DNA of 42,984 bases from Gemmatimonadota bacterium (GCA_028873845.1 JAPPNO010000041.1:1-42984); one strand, 5' to 3'. Shown: positions 16,412 to 25,925, counted from the first letter of the stretch. Program-made: numbers and translations. Notes: generated by a model from the letters alone, not told the origin.

Positions 16412-17499
16412 CTACCCCTCCGGCGCCACCAGCCGCCGCCCGATGACGTGGGGCCTCCCGACCTCGTCCCACCGGGCACCCCAGACGTGAGTCTCCGTCG
16501 CGTCGGTGAGCCACATCGACTCGGGCAGCAGCACGCGCCGAAGCAACCCGGTCCGATCACCTCTCGGCACGGCGTAGTACACCCTCAGCGTGTCCACAAC
16601 TTCGGGTGTCCTGAACCAGACTTCCCCCGAGGCCGTCAGCACCGGCGGTGCCTCGGCGGGAGGCACGTACTCCGGCCGGTAGAGGCCGTCGTAGTACGAC
16701 TCGCGAAGCCGTGCCGGCGGTATGTCGCGCGACGCGCGCTGGGCCAGCCATGTCTCGGCCACCTCGTCCACCATCGCTGAGGTGAGGCGCCTGGGGGCCA
16801 GTGCCACTCGCCGGTGCCAGATCGTGTCGCCGCTCGCGTCCACCTCGATCAGTTCCACCGTTCCGGGATCTCCCTTCGGACGCATCACCACTGCCGCACC
16901 CGGCTCGAACCGCACATGATCCGGATCGCCAAAGGGCTGGGCTGTGACGATTTGCCGGTCGAGGACCCCTTCCGGAATCGAAATGACGTGCGTCAGGTTG
17001 CCGATGTCCAGCCACAGGAGGGGCTGCGGGTCGCTCCGCTGTCCGTTGCCCAGATCGCGGACGCCCAGGACGGGCCTGCGAGGGTCGGGCAACAACGTCT
17101 CGCCGGTCGGTGTTGAACTGGTGGTTATGGGGAGACTGCCCAGGTACGAGCCCGCATCGGCCCAATGGAGATCGACGGACCGGCCCTGGTAGTTCAGGGT
17201 GGCCGGCGGTCCCGGTGTGGTCCCCACCAGTTCCCCGTGGGCCGTGTAGCTTGTGTACCCGCCCCGTCCGGCTTCCTGCACTCTGAAGGCGCCATCGGTC
17301 TCGATGTGCGGGGATCCCATGTCGATGAACTCCCCGGGTCCCTCACCCTCTGGCCCACGCGGAAGAGGAGGGTGCCGTCGGGGGTCCACACCGTGGGGCG
17401 CCGGAAGGACCGAAGGAGCGATGGAGCGACGGCGAATCTCATGAGTTCTCCCTGTGGCGACTTGAGGCGGCTGTTGCTGGGGCCCACGGTAGTCGACAT
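16412..17499 (-). pseudogene. Frameshifted, N-terminally truncated 6-bladed propeller
   Basis: The main frame (16412-17389) carries E-G-E-G-P-G-E-F-I-D-M and ends like other propellers here. The residues expected just before the signature (T-V-W-T-P-D-G-T-L-L-F-R-V-G) lie upstream in another frame (about 17350-17499). One inserted base near 17355 would restore V-G-R-E-G-E-G-P-G-E-F. No signal peptide can be found on the upstream side. It is therefore a decayed paralog, unless the shift is a sequencing error. Confidence 0.7.
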
Positions 17500-17679
17500 C
17501 TGCAAGCCTGCCCCCTCCCCATGTGAAACTAATTGTCTAGGATTTTTACCGAAAGATCGCTGGTCATCGCGGCGCAAGGGACGGACTGTCATGAGGTCGT
17601 CGTCTACCGGGCTTGTGTACGAGCACCACGGCATCAATCCTGGGGAAGGCCGGCCACCCTTCAGAACCCCCGGAATCAA

Positions 17680-18904
17680 ATGAAGCCGCCATTCCGCCAC
17701 ACCCTCCTTCTCTTCGCCGCGACCGCGTGCGGCGACCGGCCGGCCGGAGAAGACTCCCCCTTGCTTCACGCCACGGTGCGCGACAGCGCCGATGTGCGGA
17801 TCATCGAGAACCCGCGTCCGCCGACCGGCACCAGGCTGGATTGGCGGATCGGTTCGGAGCCCGAGGTCACAATCGGCGAAGTGGAAGGCGCGGAGCCCTA
17901 TCTCCTCGCCCGGGTATCGGACGCGCTCGTGCTGGCCGATGGCCGTATCGTCGTGGCGAACGGCGGTTCCCACGAGCTCCGGGTCTTCGACGCGTCGGGA
18001 TACCATGTCGCCACATGGGGACGTCGTGGAGAAGGACCCGGCGAGTTCACGAACCTCAGCCAGGTACATCGATGGCCCGGGGATTCCCTGCTTGCGCTGT
18101 ATTCGCAGGCCCGTCACCTCTCCGTCCTCGACTCCTCGGGCAACTTCGGCCGCTCCTTCACCCTGCAGCGAGGGTGGGCGTTCTTCACGGTGGAGTCGGT
18201 CTCGGCAACCGGCGCCATCCTCAGCTCCGATTTCGTCCGTCCGGGGAACCGGCCGGTGGGTTTCAGCCGTCTGCCGAGCCACTACCGGGTAAGAGGCCCG
18301 GAAGGGGAGACGCGATCCTCGCTGGGGTCTTTTCCCGGACCTGAAATGTTCGCCGTTCGCACCGCGCGCGGCTTGAGCGGCGGCGGGATCCCATTTCGTC
18401 ACCGGGTGTCGGCCTTCGCCTGGGGCGACTTTGCGGCCGTGGCGCAGAACGACACCTATGAAATCAGGGCCTTCGATCTCGACGGGACGCTGAGAAGAAT
18501 CGTCCGTCGCGATCACGAACTGGTCGCCCCTACCCGCCCACCTGGACGCATACATCGAGGATCGGGTCGCTGTACATCCGGAGGAAGAGCGCCCGGAGCG
18601 ACGGGCGGAGCTGCGCGAATCTATGCGGGACCGGCACGTTCCCGAGACCCATCCCGCCTACGCCGCGGCACAGAGCGACCTGGTGGACCATCTCTGGGTT
18701 CGAGAATACGCCCTCCCGGGCGGGGGGGACCCCACTCCGGTATGGACGGTCTTCGACCCCGAAGGGCAGGTCCTGGGATTCATGGAAACGCCCGCCGGGC
18801 TGGGAATCTTCGAAATCGGCGAGGACTACATCCTGGGCCTCGCCAGAGACGACCTGGGAGTGGAATACGTGCAGGTGTGGTCGCTGGAGCGGTCGGGGCG
18901 GTGA
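17680..18904 (+). pseudogene. 6-bladed propeller lipoprotein gene split by a frameshift
   Basis: The ATG at 17680 gives a short lipoprotein-type N-terminus (K-P-P-F-R-H-T-L-L-L-F-A-A-T-A-C). The frame carries V-R-D-S-A-D-V-R-I-I-E-N-P-R-P-P and W-G-R-R-G-E-G-P-G-E-F. Near 18535 it leaves frame; the C-terminal third continues in the +1 frame (A-H-L-D-A-Y-I-E-D-R ... W-T-V-F-D-P-E-G) to 18904. Comparison with the intact paralog at 29261-30532 (L-V-A-S-T-E-A-H-I-D-A-E) shows that two bases are missing there. Both halves are otherwise well preserved, so the lesion is recent or an assembly error. Confidence 0.8.
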
Positions 18905-18932
18905 ACTGGGGAGTTCATCCATACCTCACGAG

Positions 18933-18975
18933 AATGTCAATCACAGTTTCCAATTGGTAATCTGTGATTGACATT
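18933..18975. repeat. Palindromic element, copy 2, perfect 14-bp inverted repeat
   Basis: AATGTCAATCACAG (18933-18946) is exactly complementary to 18962-18975, separated by a 15-base core containing CCAATTGGTAAT. It shares flanking TCACGA, ATGT-A-AATC and TTGGTAAT with copy 1 at 13451. It follows the broken propeller gene and lies 165 bases before the BlaI gene. Confidence 0.65.
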
Positions 18976-19048
18976 TTTCTGCTGGATGAGGTGCCCGTGG
19001 CCAGCCCGGGACGGTAGAAAGAGCCGGTCGCCACATCGGCTCCCAAAA

Positions 19049-19090
19049 AACTAGTTGACATCCACCCGATCACCACTTACCTTCAACTAG
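19049..19090 (+). promoter_or_regulatory. Promoter with flanking inverted repeats, probable BlaI operator
   Basis: A -35 TTGACA (19055-19060) is 17 bases from a -10-like TACCTT (19078-19083). AACTAGTTGA (19049-19058) overlaps the -35 and its complement TCAACTAG (19083-19090) overlaps the -10. BlaI-family dimers bind dyads at their own promoters, so this is probably the autoregulatory site of the downstream pair. Confidence 0.6.
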
Positions 19091-19140
19091 AGTTTTGGGA
19101 GCACCCCGCAACGCGGGCACACGGCCCGCAGGGAGACGCG

Positions 19141-19518
19141 ATGATGCGCACACCGACCGCACGCGAGATGGACATCATGTCGGTCCTGTGGGACCTCGAG
19201 TCGGCGACGGTCCCCGAGGTCAGAGAACGCCTCGCCGACGACCTGGCCTACAACACGGTCCTCTCGATGCTCAGGGTCCTGGAGGCGAAGGGGATGGTGG
19301 GCCATCGCAAGGAGGGCCGCGCCCACCGCTACCACCCGCTGGTCGACCGCGAGGAGGCCGGTCGGGTGGTCCTCGGCCGCCTCAGGGACAAGATCTTCAA
19401 GGGTTCAGGCGAGCTGCTCATGACCCATCTGGTCGCGGAGGAAACGCTGTCGCCGGGCGCTGTCAGGAGGCTCCGCAAACAGCTGGACGAACGTCTGAAA
19501 AAGGAGGAGGAACGATGA
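19141..19518 (+). CDS. BlaI/MecI/CopY-family transcriptional repressor
   Basis: 125 residues, family length. A winged helix occupies the first ~75 residues (T-A-R-E-M-D-I-M-S-V-L-W, then T-V-L-S-M-L-R-V-L-E-A-K-G recognition helix and wing) and a helical dimerisation tail the rest. In characterised systems a membrane M56 peptidase inactivates the repressor on stress. The stop overlaps the start of the M56 gene by ATGA (19515-19518). The upstream dyad supports autoregulation. Confidence 0.88.
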   Translation: MMRTPTAREMDIMSVLWDLESATVPEVRERLADDLAYNTVLSMLRVLEAKGMVGHRKEGRAHRYHPLVDREEAGRVVLGRLRDKIFKGSGELLMTHLVAEETLSPGAVRRLRKQLDERLKKEEER

Positions 19519-21146
19519 TCGCCGCATGGATGCTCTGGTCGATCGGGGCGGGGATGTTGCTGCTGGTCGCGGGATTGGCGGCTGAGAGGCTCTTCGAGGG
19601 AAGGTGCAGGTGGGTGTGGGCGGCGGCTGGCGTGGGGACCGTGCTGCTCACGGCTTTGCGGCTGGTCACGAGCGGGGGAACGGAGGCGGAGAGCCCGGCC
19701 GGCGGATTGGTGACCACGGAGGTTGCCGCACCCGTGGTCAATGACGCGGGTTCATGGGAAGCGATGGAAGCCGTGCCCGGCACCTTCACGAATACACCGT
19801 CCCGCGCGTTCCCACGGGTCACGATCCCACAGGATTCAGTCCTGCACTCGCTCGACGGGCCCCTGCTGCTGGCCTGGCTGGCGCTGTCCGCCGGCCTTGC
19901 GCTGTGGGCTCTTGTCGGGATTGGCAAACTGCATCGGCGCCGCCGCGCCTGGAATCCGGGTGAGCTGCTGAGCCATCCGGTCCTGTGGTCACGAGACACC
20001 GGACCCGCGATCGTCGGCCTTTTCCGGCCCCGCGTGGTCCTGCCGGGATGGGTCGCCGACGTCGACCCTCCGAAGCAGGGGCTGATCCTGGCGCACGAGG
20101 AGGAACACCGGCGAACCGGCGACGGCATTCTGAGGTTCGCCATGGCGGCACTGCTCATCGCCGTCCCCTGGAACCCGTTCCTGTGGCTCCACTACCGGCG
20201 CCTGTGCCTGGCCATCGAACTCGACTGCGACCATCGGGTGGTCAAGCGACTCCCCGACCGCCGCTGGCTGTACGGCGATCTTCTCGTCCGGGTGGGCGCC
20301 CGCGACGGCCTGCGTCCCGGGTTCGCGCCCACGGCGTTCGCGGAACGCAGGTCGTTCCTGGAGCGGCGGATCGGCAGGCTGCTTTCCGAGGGGCCGGAGG
20401 TCTCGATGGCGCGGATGGCGTTCTTCGCCTTTGCGGCGTTGCTGGTGGCCGGTGTGGCGATGTGGGCGCCGGGGCTGACCGAGGAAGCGGGCCACGAGGC
20501 CGAGCTTCTGCCGCCCGCAGCCGATGCTCCAGTCACGGCGTACGATTCCCCCGCCGCCGGATGGGTGTGGCGATTCTCAAGCCGGTTTGACCCAGCGAGC
20601 GGAACACTTCGCCACAAGATCAGGCCGTCGTTTTCGATGACGTTCGAACACTCATTCTTCGTGCCCCCGGAATCCGAGAAATGGCAGGGCGAATCCTTAC
20701 GCTTCGAAACCCCGGCGTTCGAGGTGTGGGAAAGCGAAACCGACGCCCCCCTGCCCGTCGTTTCCCTGCCCACCACACCTTCGCCCTACACAGCCGCCTA
20801 TGAAGTGCCCCCCGTGCCCTCGGACGCGAGCGTCATGGAGGCGCCGCAGTACGTCGATCACACCACCCGGCCCGAGTTGGCCAACCGCTGGCAGGTAAAG
20901 AAGACCCTTGAAGACAAGTATCCGGCGGCCCTGCGAGACGCCGGAATCGGCGGCACCACGGTCCTCTACCTGTTCGTGAACACGGACGGAACCGTCTCCG
21001 AGACGATCGTGAAGACCAGCTCGGGCCATCCATCGCTGGACTGGGCGGCTGTACAGGCGGCGAAATCCGCGCGCTTCCTCCCCGCCTCCAACGAGGGCCT
21101 ACCCGTCGGAATCTGGATCGAGATGGAGATGCCGTTCACGCCGTAA
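19515..21146 (+). CDS. M56-family (BlaR1-like) membrane metallopeptidase with TonB-like C-terminus
   Basis: 543 residues. Membrane segments are visible at ~5-25, ~33-50, ~115-135, ~205-225 and ~310-330. The zinc motif H194-E-x-x-H198 is followed by D/E residues of the third-ligand region (A-I-E-L-D-C-D-H). The last ~90 residues (Y-P-A-A-L-R-D-A-G-I-G-G-T-T-V-L-Y-L-F-V-N-T-D-G) form a TonB-C-type fold seen in many M56 proteins of this kind. It probably senses a periplasmic or envelope signal and cleaves or releases the BlaI-type repressor in the same operon. Not a beta-lactam sensor by evidence: no penicillin-binding domain. Confidence 0.88.
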   Translation: MIAAWMLWSIGAGMLLLVAGLAAERLFEGRCRWVWAAAGVGTVLLTALRLVTSGGTEAESPAGGLVTTEVAAPVVNDAGSWEAMEAVPGTFTNTPSRAFPRVTIPQDSVLHSLDGPLLLAWLALSAGLALWALVGIGKLHRRRRAWNPGELLSHPVLWSRDTGPAIVGLFRPRVVLPGWVADVDPPKQGLILAHEEEHRRTGDGILRFAMAALLIAVPWNPFLWLHYRRLCLAIELDCDHRVVKRLPDRRWLYGDLLVRVGARDGLRPGFAPTAFAERRSFLERRIGRLLSEGPEVSMARMAFFAFAALLVAGVAMWAPGLTEEAGHEAELLPPAADAPVTAYDSPAAGWVWRFSSRFDPASGTLRHKIRPSFSMTFEHSFFVPPESEKWQGESLRFETPAFEVWESETDAPLPVVSLPTTPSPYTAAYEVPPVPSDASVMEAPQYVDHTTRPELANRWQVKKTLEDKYPAALRDAGIGGTTVLYLFVNTDGTVSETIVKTSSGHPSLDWAAVQAAKSARFLPASNEGLPVGIWIEMEMPFTP

Positions 21147-21178
21147 CCCACGCCGACCCGCACATGTGGAACGAAGTC

Positions 21179-22339
21179 ATGTCGAACGTCCTTTCCCGGA
21201 AGTCTCCCCGGCCCAACGTCCGAGTCGCAGGCATCCTCACGGTCCTCGGAACCGTTCAAGCGCTGTTCCTTACCATCGCGAATCCCATCACCGCCCAGGC
21301 CTCCCCCGACGACAATCCGACCTGCCCGGATTGCGTGATCAGGTTCGACCTCCTCATGACGGCAGGTTCTCTGGACGGGCCGGGCGCCATCCCGGAGGAA
21401 CCCGGATCCGTGGCACGAGACAGTCGGGGACGACTCTACCTGGCCTTCCCCCAGGCGGGCGAGGTGGGTCTCTTCGACTCCACCGGCCGGCCGCTGCCGC
21501 CCGTCGGCCGCAGAGGGGAAGGTCCCGGCGAGTACCAGTGGCCGTACCTGATCCGGGTCGGCCAGTCGGATACCGTCATGGTACTCGACTTCAACCGGCA
21601 GCTGTCGGTCGTCGCCCCTTCCGGCAGTTTTGTTCGGCGGAGTCAGGTGCCGGTATCGGCGGCCGATTTCGTCGTCATCGGTAACGGGAACCTGGTATTC
21701 AGCGAATCCCCGCCGGCGACGCCCGGGGACTCCGAGGCGACGATCTTTCACGTCTTCAATCCCGGCCAGGACGTCGCCGACAAGTCCTTCCACAAGGTCG
21801 AAATCAAGGCCGGCGGCTTCGCACCGCGGTTTTACCTGGCGCCCGCACAGGACCCGGATCGCGTCTGGACGGCCACCGAGTCCGGTGATGGATACGAGGT
21901 CATGCTTTACGCCTCCGATGGAATCCTCGCGCGTCGGTTTGCAAGAAGTCCGTCGTGGCTCCGCCCCCTTCCGGCCGAGGATGATCTGGCCCCACCCGGA
22001 GCCTACATCTCCGGTCTCGCCGTGGTGGAGGACCGGGCGTGGATCGTCGGGCGCCACCCCGTTGATGAGTGGAGGCGCTACTGGAACCGCGAAATCTTCG
22101 GTGAGGGCCGGGGGGAGGTCAGCGCGCGCGAAATCGAGTTCGCCAAGCTCTATCGGAGCGTGGTCGACGTGGTGGACATCGGGACCGGGGAATTGGTGAC
22201 ATCGGCACAGGTTCCGGGTCTCGTCCTGGGTCTCCTCCCCAACCTGTACGTCGCCACATACCGCGAGGATGATGCCGGGGTGCCATACGTCGACGTATTC
22301 CGCATGTCGATTTCACGCCGGTCCGGTGGGGGAAACTGA
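21179..22339 (+). CDS. Secreted 6-bladed beta-propeller protein
   Basis: 386 residues from the ATG at 21179 (an in-frame ATG at 21164 has no ribosome site). The N-terminus is basic then hydrophobic and ends I-T-A-Q-A, a signal peptide. V-G-R-R-G-E-G-P-G-E-Y is the family signature; the protein ends like a last blade (Y-R-E-D-D-A-G-V-P-Y-V-D-V-F-R). Another frame continues immediately with a second last-blade sequence (22336-22491). It follows the M56 gene by 32 bases and may be co-transcribed. Confidence 0.8.
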   Translation: MSNVLSRKSPRPNVRVAGILTVLGTVQALFLTIANPITAQASPDDNPTCPDCVIRFDLLMTAGSLDGPGAIPEEPGSVARDSRGRLYLAFPQAGEVGLFDSTGRPLPPVGRRGEGPGEYQWPYLIRVGQSDTVMVLDFNRQLSVVAPSGSFVRRSQVPVSAADFVVIGNGNLVFSESPPATPGDSEATIFHVFNPGQDVADKSFHKVEIKAGGFAPRFYLAPAQDPDRVWTATESGDGYEVMLYASDGILARRFARSPSWLRPLPAEDDLAPPGAYISGLAVVEDRAWIVGRHPVDEWRRYWNREIFGEGRGEVSAREIEFAKLYRSVVDVVDIGTGELVTSAQVPGLVLGLLPNLYVATYREDDAGVPYVDVFRMSISRRSGGGN

Positions 22340-22491
22340 GGCGGGTCTTCGCGAAGGACGGCCGGCACCTTGGAATCGTCGAAGTGCCCGCGCAACTCTC
22401 GGTGCTGCAGGTCGGGGCCGATTTCATCCTCGCGCAGTCCAATGACGATCTCGATGTCCATTACGTTCGCCTGTACCGGATCGGGAAGTGA
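22336..22491 (+). pseudogene. C-terminal remnant of another propeller gene
   Basis: Fifty-one codons ending at TGA 22489-22491 read V-F-A-K-D-G-R-H-L-G-I-V-E-V-P ... D-L-D-V-H-Y-V-R-L-Y-R-I. This matches the final blade of intact paralogs (V-F-D-P-E-G-R-V-L-G-F-V-E-T-P ... E-L-G-V-E-F-I-Q). There is no start codon; it abuts the preceding gene's stop, which suggests a deletion joined two propeller genes, or a duplicated last blade out of frame. Confidence 0.6.
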
Positions 22492-22676
22492 GGGTCTCGG
22501 CGTAGGCCCAGTAGTCCGCCAGGTCGTTCGGCAAGCAGGTCTGTTTGGGCAGGTGTAGACGGACATCCTGCCGGACATCATCTCGGGGATGCCGTCTTCG
22601 AACGGTTCCGAGACATCGAGCGTCACCAGCGTGGTTTTTCGTGTCGGGAGGTGTCCGGCAGATCGCTCATCACATC

Positions 22677-24083
22677 CTACTTGACCGATGGCAGCATTCC
22701 GGGACAGGGTTCACCGCTGATCCGGCGTAACGGGTGGATCGACACCTTGTTGGTGCTGCCCATGTAGACTTGGAATCCCCCGCTCCCCTGCTCCATATCC
22801 TGCTGAAAGACCAGGATGCTGTCGCCGTGAACGCGTACGGGGATGCGGGCCATGTCGGTAGCGGGGTTCTTCTGGATCATCGCGTAGCAGCCGCTGTCCG
22901 GGTCGATGACTGTGCCCGCCGTGCGCCAGTCGGCGCCCAGCAATGCGAGATTCCCACGGTCGTCGATGGAGGGTTGCACGTTCTTCGACCATGGCGGGCA
23001 TGGGCGTCCAGCGATCTGGCAACCCCAATCCTCGGTGAAATCCGTTGGAACGGCGATTCGCTCCGCTTCGCCGTTTAGCCGGTACGCGAATACGGAGTCC
23101 GGGCCTTCCTCGTAGGACAGTACGACAAAGGCCCGGTCCTCCGTACAGGCGATTCGTGACAACGCCATCGTGATTCCCAGTGCACGGCCACGCTCAATTG
23201 ACGTAGTGGCAATCGTGTGGCCAAGCGCGGCTTCCGGCCCTATGACCTCCGTTTCGTGCCGGAGTATCCCGTTGGGGATCGGCACGGTAGGCTTCCCGTC
23301 AAGGTCGCAGACCGCACGACGCATGGGCGCCTGCGGAGTCCACGAACTGATGGGACTGTCATTCGGATCAAGTGTGATGACCCGGTTCATGCCGGAAACA
23401 AACAGGTGGTCGTCCGGGGCAAGCGCGAAAGCCTGCCTGCCCTGAGAAAACTCGAACGGCCCGTCACCACGAGGTGTCCGAATCGTTCGGAGCCACTCGC
23501 CCGTCTCCAGGGAGAACACCATGATCCCATTCGGCTCTTCGGCATCGTCTACGTAGAGAATCCCACGGGACCAATCGGCCATCTGCTCATCTGCATTACC
23601 CAAACGCTGCCTGACTACTCCCCCCTGGGTTGGAATCGCTGGCACTCCGCCGAGATCGCACACGTCAGTGGTCGGTGGGGCTAGCGGGCGCCAGGAATTG
23701 ACGGGCTCACCATCCAGATCGAACTCTACGACGCTCAGGAAGCCGTTGACATAGAGGCCGCCATTTCGAGCGAGCCCCGTGCCGTGCACACCGTATGGAA
23801 GCTCGTAAGGCCCTTCGCCTTTCGGCGTCGAAACCGTTCGGAGCCACTCTCCAGTCTCGAGCGAGAAGACCATGATTCCATTTGGTTCCTCCGTATCGGT
23901 GACGAAGAAAAGGCCGCGGTTCCAGTCGAACGCCAGGTCATCGACCCTCATATCCCGATTCCACGGATCGTCGATTATCGTCCGTCCACCAGTGAAGTCG
24001 ATTTCCACCACCTGCTGGGAAGAGGCCGGAGATACGACCAGCAAGAGAAGCCCGACAGCCCAGGGGGGAGATAGTCTTGACAT
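22677..24083 (-). CDS. Secreted propeller-like protein with a duplicated 117-residue unit
   Basis: 468 residues from the ATG at 24083 (signal peptide S-P-P-W-A-V-G-L-L-L-L-V-V-S-P-A-S-S-Q). Residues 53-159 and 170-276 are near copies offset by 117: both contain E-E-P-N-G-I-M-V-F-S-L-E-T-G-E-W-L-R-T, then T-P-x-G-x-G-P, S-W-x-P-x-A-P and V-C-D-L. W54/W171 and C142/C259 correspond. The repeat is also visible in the DNA (about 23577-23927 and 23226-23576). The signature differs from the canonical G-E-G-P-G-E-F (K-G-E-G-P-Y-E, R-G-D-G-P-F-E). It follows the next propeller on the same strand with 83 bases between them. Confidence 0.75.
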   Translation of the reverse strand: MSRLSPPWAVGLLLLVVSPASSQQVVEIDFTGGRTIIDDPWNRDMRVDDLAFDWNRGLFFVTDTEEPNGIMVFSLETGEWLRTVSTPKGEGPYELPYGVHGTGLARNGGLYVNGFLSVVEFDLDGEPVNSWRPLAPPTTDVCDLGGVPAIPTQGGVVRQRLGNADEQMADWSRGILYVDDAEEPNGIMVFSLETGEWLRTIRTPRGDGPFEFSQGRQAFALAPDDHLFVSGMNRVITLDPNDSPISSWTPQAPMRRAVCDLDGKPTVPIPNGILRHETEVIGPEAALGHTIATTSIERGRALGITMALSRIACTEDRAFVVLSYEEGPDSVFAYRLNGEAERIAVPTDFTEDWGCQIAGRPCPPWSKNVQPSIDDRGNLALLGADWRTAGTVIDPDSGCYAMIQKNPATDMARIPVRVHGDSILVFQQDMEQGSGGFQVYMGSTNKVSIHPLRRISGEPCPGMLPSVK

Positions 24084-24166
24084 TGCTCCTACCTCGTCCT
24101 GATCGTCCCGCAAATGGTCCCGTAGTCACACATCAACGCGTAGGGTTCGGGGAGACGAGTCCTCCC

Positions 24167-25516
24167 TTAGTTGGTCGCCGTCGGTTCACACGCTGACACC
24201 GAGATGGTGCCGACCAGAACGACCGGGACGTCGAATTCATCGACTTCGACAAAAGCCACCAACCCATCCGGCCCCATGGCGGCAGGCCAGCGGGCTTGGG
24301 TGGCTGGAATCGTTCCGAGGTACTGGCCGCCGGGATTCAGCAAGTCGATCGCAGCTGCCGGTTTGTTCATCTGGTTCGTCTGCAGTACACGGTGGAGGTT
24401 GTGACCGCCGGGGTTCGCCGATCCGTCAGCGGGAAAGCCTGATTCGGGCATCCTCCGAATCCAGATCGTGCCGTCCCATGCCGTGAGCAGGTCGTCGACC
24501 AACGGCACTTCATCGGCGAATTCCATGGTCGCGATGGCCGCCTCCTGCATCGCTTCCTGGCTCGAAAGAACATCTTCGACCAGTGCAAGTTGGTTGCCAG
24601 CGCGCTGGCGCATTTCGGTCATCTCGGCTTCAAGAGCGTCAAGCTCCCGAGCGCGATAGGCTCGCTGGAAGCCCGCTGTGATGGGTTGCCGGGGCAACGC
24701 CCGACGCAGGATCCGCACCACTTGGCCGGATCCATCCAGAATCTTGATCGCGTAGCCGGATGAGTCGGACATGGCGATCCCGCCTCCGGGTAGCACGTCC
24801 CACAGGAGTCGTGGCAAGAATGCTACCCTCGACGCGGCACCTTCCGTCGTGAGACTGCCAGTGCCCAACCCGCCCATCGTGTAGTCGTGGGTGAACGCCA
24901 ACCTGGGCGGCGTCCATCCGGAAGCGAAAGGCGACACCCGCGCTAGCACTCCTTCCACATTGACGCGTACTACGTCACGAGGACCCTCGACCGTCCTTCT
25001 GGTGGTCGTCCGGGCGGACGTATCCTGCTCGGACCGGACGCGCATCGCCCTGTATTGGCCGAGGATCCCGCCGGACCGGTCCGCCCGGTAGATCATGTCC
25101 AAGGCATCGTCGGACAAGTCGTCCATCCGTGCCTGGTGGCGGAACCGGCCGTTGGGCTCGAACTCGTGGAAGACGCCCCGCTCATAGTCCGGTACGACGG
25201 AGTGGCCGTTTGCCAGGGCCACAAACCTCGTGGCCCCGGCAAACTCTCCCGGTCCTTGGCCCAACCGTCCGAACTCGAATCGGTCACCAGCAGCAGTCAC
25301 ACCGACCACCCTGAAAGCGCCAGCCCCCATCGCATCCCCGATTCTGACGGTGCCGAACCGGTCGAATCCGATGCTGGATACTGTCGTCAAGGTGCCCGAG
25401 ACACGGAACAGCTCGTCGAACCCGGTGCATAGAGGATCATCAGCCACCGGAAGGTTCACAACCTCCTGGGGCACTCCGAACTCCAACACCGATAGGACAA
25501 GGAGGAACGCGGCCAT
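24167..25516 (-). CDS. Secreted 6-bladed beta-propeller protein
   Basis: 449 residues. The ATG at 25516 lies 12 bases after the stop of the small cysteine gene, whose TAG is part of an AGGGG ribosome site, so the two are coupled. The N-terminus is hydrophobic (A-A-F-L-L-V-L-S-V-L) but lacks the usual positive charges. G-R-L-G-Q-G-P-G-E-F is the family signature. A long charged helix-like stretch (about 285-345, rich in E, M, Q and R) is unusual for the family. It pairs with the small secreted protein as in NVEALA/BF2992-type pairs; that analogy is inference. Confidence 0.75.
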   Translation of the reverse strand: MAAFLLVLSVLEFGVPQEVVNLPVADDPLCTGFDELFRVSGTLTTVSSIGFDRFGTVRIGDAMGAGAFRVVGVTAAGDRFEFGRLGQGPGEFAGATRFVALANGHSVVPDYERGVFHEFEPNGRFRHQARMDDLSDDALDMIYRADRSGGILGQYRAMRVRSEQDTSARTTTRRTVEGPRDVVRVNVEGVLARVSPFASGWTPPRLAFTHDYTMGGLGTGSLTTEGAASRVAFLPRLLWDVLPGGGIAMSDSSGYAIKILDGSGQVVRILRRALPRQPITAGFQRAYRARELDALEAEMTEMRQRAGNQLALVEDVLSSQEAMQEAAIATMEFADEVPLVDDLLTAWDGTIWIRRMPESGFPADGSANPGGHNLHRVLQTNQMNKPAAAIDLLNPGGQYLGTIPATQARWPAAMGPDGLVAFVEVDEFDVPVVLVGTISVSACEPTATN

Positions 25517-25528
25517 GATGAAATGCCC

Positions 25529-25870
25529 CTAGTCCTGGTCGGGATCTTGCATGCAGACCTTTACAGCCGCACTCTTCGCGTCCCTGCACTCTTGGCTCTC
25601 GTCGCCGAGCACCCGGCAGATTGCCCGGGCACCGGTCCATGCATCCAAGCAGTCCTGGTCGTCGGCCGTCGCCTGTGCGGCCGTCACCTCGAGCGGCACC
25701 GCGGTGGCCTGCAAGGCGCAACCGGTAGTCTCAACCGCCGGTACCTCGGTGATGGGCATGTCGAGAATGGTGCCCGCCCGGACTGGTCCCGGCGTGACCG
25801 TGGCCATGCCGGCCAGCACGAGTGCCAGCATCACAGGGATGCCGAACGGCAAAGCGAACTTCTTCATCAT
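25529..25870 (-). CDS. Small secreted five-cysteine protein
   Basis: 113 residues. The ATG at 25870 is set by a perfect AGGAGG (25881-25876) five bases upstream. Residues 1-33 are a signal peptide (M-M-K-K-F-A-L ... V-M-L-A-L-V-L-A-G). The mature part holds C51, C74, C85, C95 and C106 within acidic, Ala-rich sequence ending D-P-D-Q-D. No family recognised. It is translationally coupled to a propeller gene and preceded by a GC-rich hairpin that also occurs 212 bases further upstream. An odd Cys number leaves one free thiol or allows a partner disulfide. Confidence 0.7.
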   Translation of the reverse strand: MMKKFALPFGIPVMLALVLAGMATVTPGPVRAGTILDMPITEVPAVETTGCALQATAVPLEVTAAQATADDQDCLDAWTGARAICRVLGDESQECRDAKSAAVKVCMQDPDQD

Positions 25871-25895
25871 ACTGCCTCCTGAAGTGGAGTGAACG

Positions 25896-25925
25896 GACCC
25901 GGGAGGCGATTCCCCCCGGGATCCC
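25896..25925 (-). promoter_or_regulatory. Leader hairpin, copy A
   Basis: In the minus-strand RNA, CCCGGGGGG pairs with CCUCCCGGG (one G-U) around a five-base AAUCG loop, extended by GGA/UCC. It ends about 15 bases before the AGGAGG of the small cysteine gene. Copy B at 26108-26137 has the same layout with different bases. Confidence 0.5.

Noticed and set aside
22492-22676. Coding-like minus-strand stretch (V-T-L-D-V-S-E-P-F-E-D-G-I-P-E-M)
   Set aside because: Needs a frameshift to continue and matches no family I recognise; too short to call even as a relic.
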